This document shows positions 9,723-17,599 of a stretch of DNA of 64,000 bases, piece after piece. A program made the translations under genes and the position numbers. Source of the DNA: Stentor roeselii (lineage: Eukaryota; Ciliophora; Heterotrichea; Heterotrichida; Stentoridae); contig RSEH01000082.1 of the NCBI GenBank assembly GCA_006503475.1, forward strand, positions 102,479 through 166,478, written 5' to 3'. A model generated the notes under the pieces. The model did no database searches and was not told where the DNA came from. It saw only the letters and a list, made by a program, of their open reading frames with translations. Numbering within the stretch: position 1 is the first letter of the stretch; every line of letters begins with the position of its first letter.

Positions 9723-11207
9723 ATGGGAAACACCTCTTCTCAAGTCTTTCGACAAATCGCTTCAGGCAATGAAGAAGAAGCCTTGTCTCTTCTGCAGTCG
9801 ACTCACAATGCAAACTTGTTGAGTCCTTCAGGAACTTCAGTGATGCGAGCATCACTTGACAGGGGCCAATTAAAGTTATTTAAATATTGTTACCAACGTA
9901 ATGCAGTGTTGATCCCACCACTGGAAAAAGGACGGTCGATCTTGCATAAGGCGATCGAGCTCGGCCACTACGACTTCACTTGGAAATTGCTCAGAGATCA
10001 TAAAACTTTCAAGCAGAACCCGAACGAACAAGACAGCGACGGCCGGACCGCTTTGCACTTGGCAGTCGAAGCTTGCAACTCAGACCTTGTCGCTCTTCTT
10101 CTTAAGTACAACGCGAAAAAAGACCTTCAAGACAAATCAGGTCGAAGCGCTTTTGACCTCGCTCTTTCTATTAAAAGAAATGAAGGACAAGGCATTTTAG
10201 AACAGTTTTCAATGGAGGACTGTTTGAAAAAGTCAGTCAGTGAAAGTCACCCCGCGAAGGACCAGATTTCAACTCAGGTCTCAAAAGGCCCGGATTCAGA
10301 AAAAACTGCGAAAATTTCTATGCTGGAAAAAACTTTAGAAGAAACTCAAGCTCCTGTCATTCGAGGTGAAGACCTGGAAATCTTGGAACTTATCAATAAG
10401 GGATCTAGTTGTCTTGTTTATAAAGGAAAATGGAGAGGGAAAGAAGTTGCAGTAAAGCAGTTCACTACTGAGTACTCTGAAAGTGAGAAGAAAATGAAGA
10501 AATTCGCGAAAGAACTGCAGGTGTTGACAAGAGTTGACCATCCGAATTTATTACGTTTGATGGGAATTTGTATAGAAAGGCCAAACTTGTGTCTTATAAC
10601 AGAACTAGTACCGAATTTCACCTTATTTTACGCAATTCACAAGAATAAAGACCACAAACTCACAATGACTGAACGATTTTCAATCGCAGTGCAACTTTGC
10701 AGAGGAGTCGCTTATCTTCACAACAACAACCCTCCAATAATTCACAGGGACTTAAAACCTGAAAACTGTCTCATGGATCATGCTCTTAACGTAAAAATCG
10801 CTGACTTTGGACTAGCTCGCTTTTCTTCTAGTTTCACGCAAGGCGAAGAGTCGATGACGACCATTTGCATCGGGACTACTCGATTCATGGCACCTGAGTT
10901 GTTTGATAACTCAGCTTGTGACAGTATCGGAATTGAAGTCGACATCTGGGCTCTTGGGTGTCTTATTATCGAAGTTTTCAGCAATAAAAGACCTTGGCAT
11001 TACATTTCAAGTAGCAAGGCAAACAGCATCTTTTTTGAGATTTTCAATAAAAAACCGATACCGATTCCGGAGAATGTTGATGGAAAAATCGCTGAAGTTA
11101 TTCGAAGTTGTTGTAGTTATTCGCCTAAACTTAGACCTTCTGCTCAGAAGGTCCTGGAAAGGATTGAAGAGGTTAGAGACTCGATGTTCACTTTAGAGGA
11201 CTGTTAG
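9723..11207 (+). CDS. Ankyrin-repeat protein kinase, TKL-like, putatively N-myristoylated
   Basis: 494 aa from the ATG at 9723; the longer open frame upstream lies inside the opposing hydrolase gene. The start MGNTSSQV fits an N-myristoylation signal. Ankyrin repeats occupy about residues 10-160 (for example DGRTALHLAVEACNSDLVALLL). A kinase domain runs from about 220 to 490 with a Gly-loop INKGSSCLVYKGKW, catalytic Lys in EVAVKQF, HRDLKPENCL, DFG in IADFGLARF, and FMAPELF. All catalytic residues are present, so it should be active. The fold resembles Raf/MLK-type TKL kinases with ankyrin repeats. Lipidation would place it at membranes. Confidence 0.93.
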   Translation: MGNTSSQVFRQIASGNEEEALSLLQSTHNANLLSPSGTSVMRASLDRGQLKLFKYCYQRNAVLIPPLEKGRSILHKAIELGHYDFTWKLLRDHKTFKQNPNEQDSDGRTALHLAVEACNSDLVALLLKYNAKKDLQDKSGRSAFDLALSIKRNEGQGILEQFSMEDCLKKSVSESHPAKDQISTQVSKGPDSEKTAKISMLEKTLEETQAPVIRGEDLEILELINKGSSCLVYKGKWRGKEVAVKQFTTEYSESEKKMKKFAKELQVLTRVDHPNLLRLMGICIERPNLCLITELVPNFTLFYAIHKNKDHKLTMTERFSIAVQLCRGVAYLHNNNPPIIHRDLKPENCLMDHALNVKIADFGLARFSSSFTQGEESMTTICIGTTRFMAPELFDNSACDSIGIEVDIWALGCLIIEVFSNKRPWHYISSSKANSIFFEIFNKKPIPIPENVDGKIAEVIRSCCSYSPKLRPSAQKVLERIEEVRDSMFTLEDC

Positions 11208-11252
11208 TATATTTATTGTTATTTAGTTGTGTAGAGGAGTTTATTATTATTT

Positions 11253-11972
11253 ATGAGGATCAAAGCTTTACCGATTAAAAATCACTCTGATCAGGGGATT
11301 TTTAGGTCGAAGTTTGAAAGTTTTGGACCTTGCTCGATTGTTTTTAAAGTAAGGGATATGCAGTCCGATGAGATTTTGGTTACTTTTGGAATCCAGGAAC
11401 AGGCTCAGGAAGCTTATCGCAGTTTAAATGGTGCTAGTTTTAGAGAGTTTCAGTTGTCTTTAGAACTTATTACTGAAGAGAGATTTGATAGTCACTTGGA
11501 AAGGTCAAAAAACGACGATATCGAAATAATAATCCCAACAAAACAGATAAATTTCTTATCAACCCCTAGCTGCGAATTAACTCCAACAAGTTCATATCAC
11601 TCTCCCTTTTTCCCAAACAACACCCAAAGTCCAATCGACTCTCCTCGAAACTCTCCTCCTCTTTCTGACTACATGCAAATGGATTCCCCAGTATCAGTCT
11701 CAAGACTTCCAATAAGTGAATCCTGGAAAACATCTCCTCACGGTAACTTTCTCTCTCTAGAAGAAACCAAAATAAAATTTCCAGACAAATACGAGCCTCC
11801 CTTAAAGCGAAGATGTGAGTCAATCAGCCTTGCCTTTCCAAAAAAACCGAAACCTGAAGACTCAGACATGACTTTTTGTTCAATTTGCCAAAAAAGCATA
11901 AAAAAGAAGTCATTACGAGCGCATAATTCTTCAAAACTTCATCGTTCTAACTCTAGAATCTTAAATGAATAA
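11253..11972 (+). CDS. RRM-like protein with C-terminal U1-type zinc finger
   Basis: 239 aa. The first 80 residues have the beta-alpha-beta rhythm of an RNA-recognition motif (MRIKALPIKNHSD...IFRSKFESFGPCSIVFKVRD...ILVTFGIQEQAQEAYRSLNG). RNP1 is degenerate. A Ser/Pro-rich linker (about 95-195) follows, and the protein ends in a C2H2 U1-like finger, CSICQKSIKKKSLRAHNSSKLH. An RNA-processing role is inferred. Its stop codon is 2 bp from the next gene's ATG on the same strand. Confidence 0.75.
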   Translation: MRIKALPIKNHSDQGIFRSKFESFGPCSIVFKVRDMQSDEILVTFGIQEQAQEAYRSLNGASFREFQLSLELITEERFDSHLERSKNDDIEIIIPTKQINFLSTPSCELTPTSSYHSPFFPNNTQSPIDSPRNSPPLSDYMQMDSPVSVSRLPISESWKTSPHGNFLSLEETKIKFPDKYEPPLKRRCESISLAFPKKPKPEDSDMTFCSICQKSIKKKSLRAHNSSKLHRSNSRILNE

Positions 11973-11974
11973 TA

Positions 11975-13909
11975 ATGGATGTTCTGCTTGCTGACCTGCT
12001 GAACAACTACAGTTCATCTAAACTTTTGCATGTAAAGTCGTTGATTCCAGCAGGTTTTTCTCAGAACTCTTTAAAATTACTGAAAAAACTTTGGACTTCT
12101 GTTAATTCGAGTCAAAAGTTTGAGGTGAGTAAGGTTTATGTGGAGATTTTAAGGACTTTTAAAGAACCTGGACAAGTTTCTTTATTGATAAGTCTGGCGA
12201 ATGACTGCTTTTTGGTTTCAGAATCGCTTAAAGGAAGTGAAGAAGGCGATATCATTGAGCACTTCACTTTTAAAACAGTTTCTAGACTAAGAGCTAAAGG
12301 CGTGCTCAGTGAAAATGAACGACTTTCAATAGACCAGTTATTTCTAAGGTACCAAAACGACTCTATTCAAGGAAAATTACATGAAATCGCAAATCGCATA
12401 GTCGAAGGTGACCATTTCGCAATGCAAGACCTGACAAATCTTTTCTGCTCTTTCAACTCAACACGAAAGTTATTCACTTGTCTGGAAAACGACTTTTCCG
12501 AAATCGTTTCTAGTTTCAAGACAGTGAAGTCCCTGCAGATCTTCGTTCAAATCCTCAACTTTTTAAACACCTTCGTGATGGACGCGGTTTACGTGATTGA
12601 CCAGCAAGCCTACCGGCCGAGTTACTTGAAGTACTACGAAATCCATTCAAAAGTCTTCAAAGTTCTTTGGAAAATCGTTCTCGACATCGGCCAGACTGAT
12701 ATTGTCGTCAGTCAGAACCTCATCAAAATTATTCCCAAATTTTGGAATGTTTTTGTTGAACATCGCAATGAAATGATCCCTGATATTGTTTTCTTGCTTA
12801 AAGCGATTCTTGCAGCGCAGTTTGTTGATAGCTTGAATCTTGCTGTGAAGTTCTTGTTTGAGGTCTTCACTGATTGCAAAGTGGACCCAGGGATGAAGAG
12901 TTATTTGAAATCAGAGGTTTTTCAACTTTTTGTTGATAAGGGATTTGGATTTTATTTGAAAGTTGGAAGTTCTGTGGAAAGTTTCAAGATTAATCATGGG
13001 TTTCCTTTGTTGACTGTTGTTGAAGCTGGAGAGATTGTTAGGGTCAGGGTTTTGGTTAGACCTAAGTCGTATTTGTATTGTGCTTTTGTACTGGATTCAT
13101 ATGATATCGAGTTTTCTATCACTTTTTACAAGAAAAGTGAGGAAAAGGAACTTATATATAAGGAGAAGTATTTTTCGTCTGCTGTTCCTTGTGAAAAAAG
13201 AGTATTTTTTGAGTATGAAGGAAATGTTTGTATTGAGTGGGATAACTCTTTTTCATGGATAAACAGTAAAAGCATCAGACACCGAATTCTAGTTCTCGAT
13301 GAAATTCCCTACAACACCCTGCCAAGCCTCCCCATTCCCACTTCAAACAGCCCAATCCCATCAACTCCATCCTCTCAAATCCAAGTCTTCGGAATCCTAG
13401 ACGAGCACCACCTAAGACTCTTCAGCAACGACGTCAAGCAAGTTGACCACTTCAGCCCAGAAGATCCAAGCAAGACGATAATCGAGTACATGAGTAAAAA
13501 CAAAAAAGACTCTCTTAGTCTTCTCACCTCAAACGACTCTCATTCCCTAGACCTTCTAAATTCCGCTGATATTGTCTGGGCCTTCGACATTGAAGCAGCG
13601 GGCAAGTTCGCCTGGAAAGCTTTGAAAGAAGACTCGTTGGTTATTGTCTCAAACATCCCCAACTTAAGGTTTTCAATTTTTTTGAATGGAAAAGTTATTC
13701 GGACTAAGATGAATCATAAAAAAATCAATCAGACCTTTGATGAGATGATTCAAGAAATTTTAGAAGTTTTTCATGGAAAAGTGGTACTTTTTAGGGTTGA
13801 AGGGAAAAATGAGTGGATTCAGAAACTCCGAAATCGAGGAATTGAAGTAAGTGACTTAGAGATTGATGTTGAGACTCTTGTAGTAGAACTTAGGGCACTT
13901 CTTTATTAA
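11975..13909 (+). CDS. Protein with helical N terminus and GOLD-like beta domain; function unknown
   Basis: 644 aa, begins 2 bp after the preceding stop. Residues 1 to about 320 are alpha-helical and armadillo-like. Residues about 335-450 resemble a GOLD beta-sandwich (VRVRVLVRPKSYLYCAFVLDSYDIEFSITFY ... VFFEYEGNVCIEWDNSFSWINSKSI), with the closing WDNSFSW typical of GOLD domains in SEC14L and p24-type proteins. After a Pro/Ser-rich linker, the last 180 residues form another alpha/beta region I cannot name. There is no signal peptide. A role in lipid or vesicle traffic is possible from the GOLD-like part only. Confidence in the gene is high, in the domain call moderate. Confidence 0.8.
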   Translation: MDVLLADLLNNYSSSKLLHVKSLIPAGFSQNSLKLLKKLWTSVNSSQKFEVSKVYVEILRTFKEPGQVSLLISLANDCFLVSESLKGSEEGDIIEHFTFKTVSRLRAKGVLSENERLSIDQLFLRYQNDSIQGKLHEIANRIVEGDHFAMQDLTNLFCSFNSTRKLFTCLENDFSEIVSSFKTVKSLQIFVQILNFLNTFVMDAVYVIDQQAYRPSYLKYYEIHSKVFKVLWKIVLDIGQTDIVVSQNLIKIIPKFWNVFVEHRNEMIPDIVFLLKAILAAQFVDSLNLAVKFLFEVFTDCKVDPGMKSYLKSEVFQLFVDKGFGFYLKVGSSVESFKINHGFPLLTVVEAGEIVRVRVLVRPKSYLYCAFVLDSYDIEFSITFYKKSEEKELIYKEKYFSSAVPCEKRVFFEYEGNVCIEWDNSFSWINSKSIRHRILVLDEIPYNTLPSLPIPTSNSPIPSTPSSQIQVFGILDEHHLRLFSNDVKQVDHFSPEDPSKTIIEYMSKNKKDSLSLLTSNDSHSLDLLNSADIVWAFDIEAAGKFAWKALKEDSLVIVSNIPNLRFSIFLNGKVIRTKMNHKKINQTFDEMIQEILEVFHGKVVLFRVEGKNEWIQKLRNRGIEVSDLEIDVETLVVELRALLY

Positions 13910-14313
13910 TCTAACTACTAATTATTGGATGAGGTAAAATAAAAGTGTTGAAAGAATAACAGTTTATATCCTACCAGCTTCAATCAAGAAAATTCATTGA
14001 AAGTATCTGAGAATAACAAAGAAGGTACTCGAAAGCCTCTTAATAAAAAAATTCCTTACTTTCCATTAAAATCTGTTATCTTTCTAAGTCAACTCCCAAA
14101 AAACCCTAACTAAAACCTCCAAAAGCCCGCATTTTCTAAAAACTTAAACCATTTCTCCAACAGATTAGTCCTAAATCTAAAACCATTCAAATCACACGTT
14201 AAACCCTTTCCACATCTTCTTCCAAGTCCAACATTTTCCGATTGCCCTTCATTTCTCCGAAAGACTTTAGACCAGGCTTCTCTAATTCAATCAAAATATG
14301 GTGATAAAATTTT
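13910..14313. other. Spacer with G-poor right half
   Basis: About 0.4 kb without a supported gene. The right half (14050-14260) is strongly C/A-rich and poor in G, as seen left of most genes in this window. It includes AAACCCTAAC, which is not a telomere array. Confidence 0.55.
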
Positions 14314-14556
14314 ATGTACCCAATAAAAAAACTGCGAAAAAGCCAGAAAGCAGAATCCTCATCGGCAACTAAAGCGTCTGAAACTGATTCAGTCGACTTA
14401 GAAAAGTCTTTAACTGAACTAAATGACGATTCCATCACTCTTTACAGCACAATTCAATCAATTTGGCATGAGTACCAAGAAAAGCTGAAGTCAATCCCTT
14501 GTCTTGATTTGTTGTCAGTCATCGCTTCTCAAGAGTTAAGCAGAAAAAATAGTTGA
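14314..14556 (+). CDS. Small hypothetical protein
   Basis: 80 aa, ATG to TGA. It has a charged Ser/Lys-rich first half and a helical second half (LYSTIQSIWHEYQEKLKSIPCLD). An overlapping minus-strand frame (14199-14438) has an improbable composition; the plus frame looks more like a real protein. It is isolated by spacers on both sides, and the flanks show the C-rich left and G-rich right pattern that surrounds genes here. Unknown function; it could be spurious. Confidence 0.5.
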   Translation: MYPIKKLRKSQKAESSSATKASETDSVDLEKSLTELNDDSITLYSTIQSIWHEYQEKLKSIPCLDLLSVIASQELSRKNS

Positions 14557-15169
14557 ATAAGTTAAAACTTTGGATAATTTTTGGATTTTTTGAGGGTTTA
14601 AAAGATTAGGAAGGTTTTTTTTTAGATACTTTGAGGAGGAATACTGAGGTTTGTTGTATTGAGTTCGGATCAGACTGGTGTGGAGCTTAGAAGATCTGAA
14701 GGATCGTTTTTAGGAAAATCCGTTTCTTTTGAAATATCTTCGCTCAAGCTTTTTTTTGACTTTCTAAGAAGGTTAAACTAATGGAGAAGGTTTAGATGTG
14801 GAATAATGTTAAATACTAATACGAGTTTTTAGTTCCATAATAAAAGACTAATACTAGATAATAATACCACATCAAATTTCATCCACTCATCAACTTATAA
14901 AAGACTGATGATGTCATTTATAGACTTTATTAAGGAAATAATTAAGTATCAAGGTGATTGATGATTTTCTATTGATTACTGAGGAAGAAAGTATTAGAAT
15001 TGTTTAATAAAGTTGTTGAACCTTAAAATGTTCTCTTTCCTTCCCAAAAAACTTCCACACCTCCATCAAAACCTAAAAACCTTCCATAATCCAAAGTGAA
15101 ATCCATTTCTCTTCAAAGGGTGAATAATACTTAATTAGCTAGCAGATATAAACTCTAAAGGGGGCCAAT
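14557..15169. other. Spacer between small ORF and ARS2
   Basis: 0.6 kb without genes. The left third (14560-14660) is G/T-rich and the right third (15020-15110) is C/A-rich. Nothing else is recognised. Confidence 0.6.
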
Positions 15170-16669
15170 ATGCAAGACGAGCAAAATGCAGGTTTTAGCG
15201 AGATCCACAACCAAATATCTCGAAAACGTTCTCGAAGTCGTTCTCCAGAGCGTCGTCCTCACACAAGGAACTACGTCAAGCTGCAAGACGGAAAAGGTTC
15301 AGCAGTCATTCCAAGTCTCGCAGGAGGCCTGCTAAGCTTCAAGCAATTCATGGAACTTCAGCACAACGCGATTCCTCTTCAAGAGGCTCAAGGCTTTTAC
15401 AACGACTACAAAGCGAAATTCGAGCAGAAACATCTAGAAATCTTCTTCGCTGAGCATAAACATGAACCTTGGTTCGTCGAGAAGTACGACCCAATCATTT
15501 CTCAGAAGTGGCAGGAAGAAAGGAACTTGAATGCTAAGATGATGCAGCGAATTTTCATTGAAAATGTGAAAAATTCAAAGTTTTCTGGACTCAAACTTCA
15601 AGATTCTGGAGTTTCTTGTGAAAATCTTGCAGGACCGCCTTATTTTGGATTTGACCCTAATTCTTTGACGTTGTTTTTAAAGACTATTCCGACAAATGTG
15701 TCTAGATGGGAGATTCTTGATGTGCTGAAGAATTGTCCTGGGTTTCTTAGTCTTTCTTTGTCGGAACCTTTGAAAAGTCAGAATTTTGCAAGATTTGCTT
15801 GGGTTTTGTTTGACTCTGAAGAACTTTGTGTTGAAGGGTTGGCTTCGCTTTCGAATAAACAGGTGACGAGTGACTTTAGACTTTCTCCTATTCTTTCGAA
15901 AACTTCTAGTAGTAAGAATTTGAAGATTCAACCACCTGGTAGTGAAGCCCAGATTGATGTGGACTGGGAATTGTCATCGAAGCTTATTACTAGTTTAGAT
16001 AGGGAGAAAGGCATTTATGAAAATCCACTCATTATTTTGCAGGAACAGTTTAATTTTATGACGCTTGCTGAAAAGGAAAATCAACTTGATTGTCAGCTGC
16101 TTTATTTGAGGAAGATTCATTCTTATTGCTTTTATTGTTGTGAAGAATATGATGATGAAAGGATGCTTGCCGCTAAATGTGGAATTGCTCATATTAGGAG
16201 TAGGTATGAGTCTTCTGTGAAACCTGCTGCTGATGCCCGAATCCTATCAAGAATCGAAACAACCGGTATCTCAAAGCGTTACGACAAAGAAAGCGACGAG
16301 ATCCTAAGCAAGAAACTAAAAGAATTCGAGGAAAAATTCACAGTTCAAGAAGAAGAAAACAAGTTCCGATGTGATTTATGCAAAAAGTTATTCCGTGGAA
16401 GTGAGTTCATAAAAAAGCACTTAAGTGTGAAGCACAACGAGGAGGTCTCCGCAGTGATAAAAGAAAGAATGGAGAGCATAATGCTAGAGCGATACCTAAA
16501 CGACCCAAACAAGTTGACGAATCCTGTGATTCTCGCCAACGAAGGCGTAAAATTTTCAGGAGACCGGCGCAAGTGGGAGCCTCGCAGGCCAAATGAAAAC
16601 TACGAAGACTTAGACGACCCAGCCCGTCGAACATTAAAGCGAAAGATAGTCGATTACAGCGATATTTAA
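15170..16669 (+). CDS. SRRT: ARS2/Serrate-like RNA effector protein
   Basis: 499 aa. An N-terminal RS-rich patch (SRKRSRSRSPERR) and then LSFKQFMELQ, YNDYKAKFEQKHLEIFFAEH and HEPWFVEKYDP match the conserved N-terminal domain of ARS2/Serrate. A central RRM-like region lies at about 165-250 (LFLKTIPTNVSRWEILDVL), and a C2H2 finger near 403-425 (FRCDLCKKLFRGSEFIKKH) is followed by the NEEV helix, as in the family's zinc-finger domain. ARS2 links the nuclear cap-binding complex to RNA processing, decay and small-RNA pathways. Shorter than animal ARS2 (about 870 aa). Its stop is 18 bp from the stop of the convergent gene. Confidence 0.92.
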   Translation: MQDEQNAGFSEIHNQISRKRSRSRSPERRPHTRNYVKLQDGKGSAVIPSLAGGLLSFKQFMELQHNAIPLQEAQGFYNDYKAKFEQKHLEIFFAEHKHEPWFVEKYDPIISQKWQEERNLNAKMMQRIFIENVKNSKFSGLKLQDSGVSCENLAGPPYFGFDPNSLTLFLKTIPTNVSRWEILDVLKNCPGFLSLSLSEPLKSQNFARFAWVLFDSEELCVEGLASLSNKQVTSDFRLSPILSKTSSSKNLKIQPPGSEAQIDVDWELSSKLITSLDREKGIYENPLIILQEQFNFMTLAEKENQLDCQLLYLRKIHSYCFYCCEEYDDERMLAAKCGIAHIRSRYESSVKPAADARILSRIETTGISKRYDKESDEILSKKLKEFEEKFTVQEEENKFRCDLCKKLFRGSEFIKKHLSVKHNEEVSAVIKERMESIMLERYLNDPNKLTNPVILANEGVKFSGDRRKWEPRRPNENYEDLDDPARRTLKRKIVDYSDI

Positions 16670-16687
16670 TAGTTATTTCTCCACTTA

Positions 16688-17491
16688 TTAGTTTGTGATT
16701 TTTTGAAGTAACTCCTTCGCTTTTATCTTCCTTTTTTCTTCACGATAAGCTGATAGAAATTTATTCCGGCCTTCAATTATTTCTTCTAATAAGAAAGACT
16801 TCATCATGCCTGACCTTTTCTTGCTGCTTAAAGGACTTGTCTTGTCAAGCTGCGCTTTTGTTGACTGGATCCTTGGAAGTGACCTGAGTTCTTCAGGGTC
16901 TTCTACACGAACTTGAAGAAAATCTTTCATCCACAAGAGGTACTTCGCTTTGCGACCTATACAATGGGCCTTGCTGTTTAGATTCAACATGGTGAGACTT
17001 TCAGAGTACTTCAAAGCACTGCTTAAATGACTTACACAAGAAACGTATTCTGAGACACTTTTTCCACTTGTGCTTTGGTCGACTATGTCGAAGATGGACT
17101 CGTAAAAATCACTGAAAAATAAACAAGTGTCTCCTTTGAAGTCAAGTTCAATGTCTTTTTGGATGTAGTCTTCGAAGATAAAGTCACTTAAGTGCATCTT
17201 GAAGAGTTGTTTGTATACAAAACGTAAGAAATGCGAAAATACTGCCTTTGAAAGACCTGCAATGGAAAAAGGGTTTAAACTGTGCCAGAGTTTTTGAATC
17301 TCGGTGAAAAGACGAGGGGAACGTTTTAAGGACTTTCTTTGGTTTAGGTCTTGAAGTGAGTAAAAGTCTTGATTTATTTGAAGAAGGTTGAAATCTGATA
17401 GAGAGCCTCGATGTTTCCATTTGTTTTGACGTCTTCGCAGAGGTGAGTAACAACGGGATAAGATTTGTACTTCACTTGATAGTTTTTCCAT
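16688..17491 (-). CDS. Hypothetical ciliate-type protein
   Basis: 267 aa, ATG to stop in one frame. Basic N terminus; the middle (about residues 80-185) is helical with LSDFIFEDYIQKDIELDFKG and FSDFYESIFDIVDQ, a pattern reminiscent of EF-hand-like domains in ciliary proteins but without a canonical calcium loop. The C terminus is a charged helix (REEKRKIKAKELLQKITN). No enzyme motif. It lies downstream of the LRR protein gene on the same strand, with about 108 bp between. Confidence 0.75.
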   Translation of the reverse strand: MEKLSSEVQILSRCYSPLRRRQNKWKHRGSLSDFNLLQINQDFYSLQDLNQRKSLKRSPRLFTEIQKLWHSLNPFSIAGLSKAVFSHFLRFVYKQLFKMHLSDFIFEDYIQKDIELDFKGDTCLFFSDFYESIFDIVDQSTSGKSVSEYVSCVSHLSSALKYSESLTMLNLNSKAHCIGRKAKYLLWMKDFLQVRVEDPEELRSLPRIQSTKAQLDKTSPLSSKKRSGMMKSFLLEEIIEGRNKFLSAYREEKRKIKAKELLQKITN

Positions 17492-17599
17492 AATTAAAGT
17501 TTACAGTGAAATAAATCTTATTCAACATTCTTCAATTATTCCGTTAAAAGTGAGTAAATCCTGGATAATACTCAAAAAACTAAGCAAAACTTATTACAA

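Noticed and set aside
9716-9733. Upstream ATG at 9733 for the alpha/beta hydrolase
   Set aside because: It would place the hydrolase start inside the kinase coding region; the ATG at 9715 is sufficient.
14199-14438. 79-codon minus-strand frame over the small plus-strand ORF
   Set aside because: It overlaps the more protein-like plus frame at 14314-14556 and has a composition expected of an antisense shadow.
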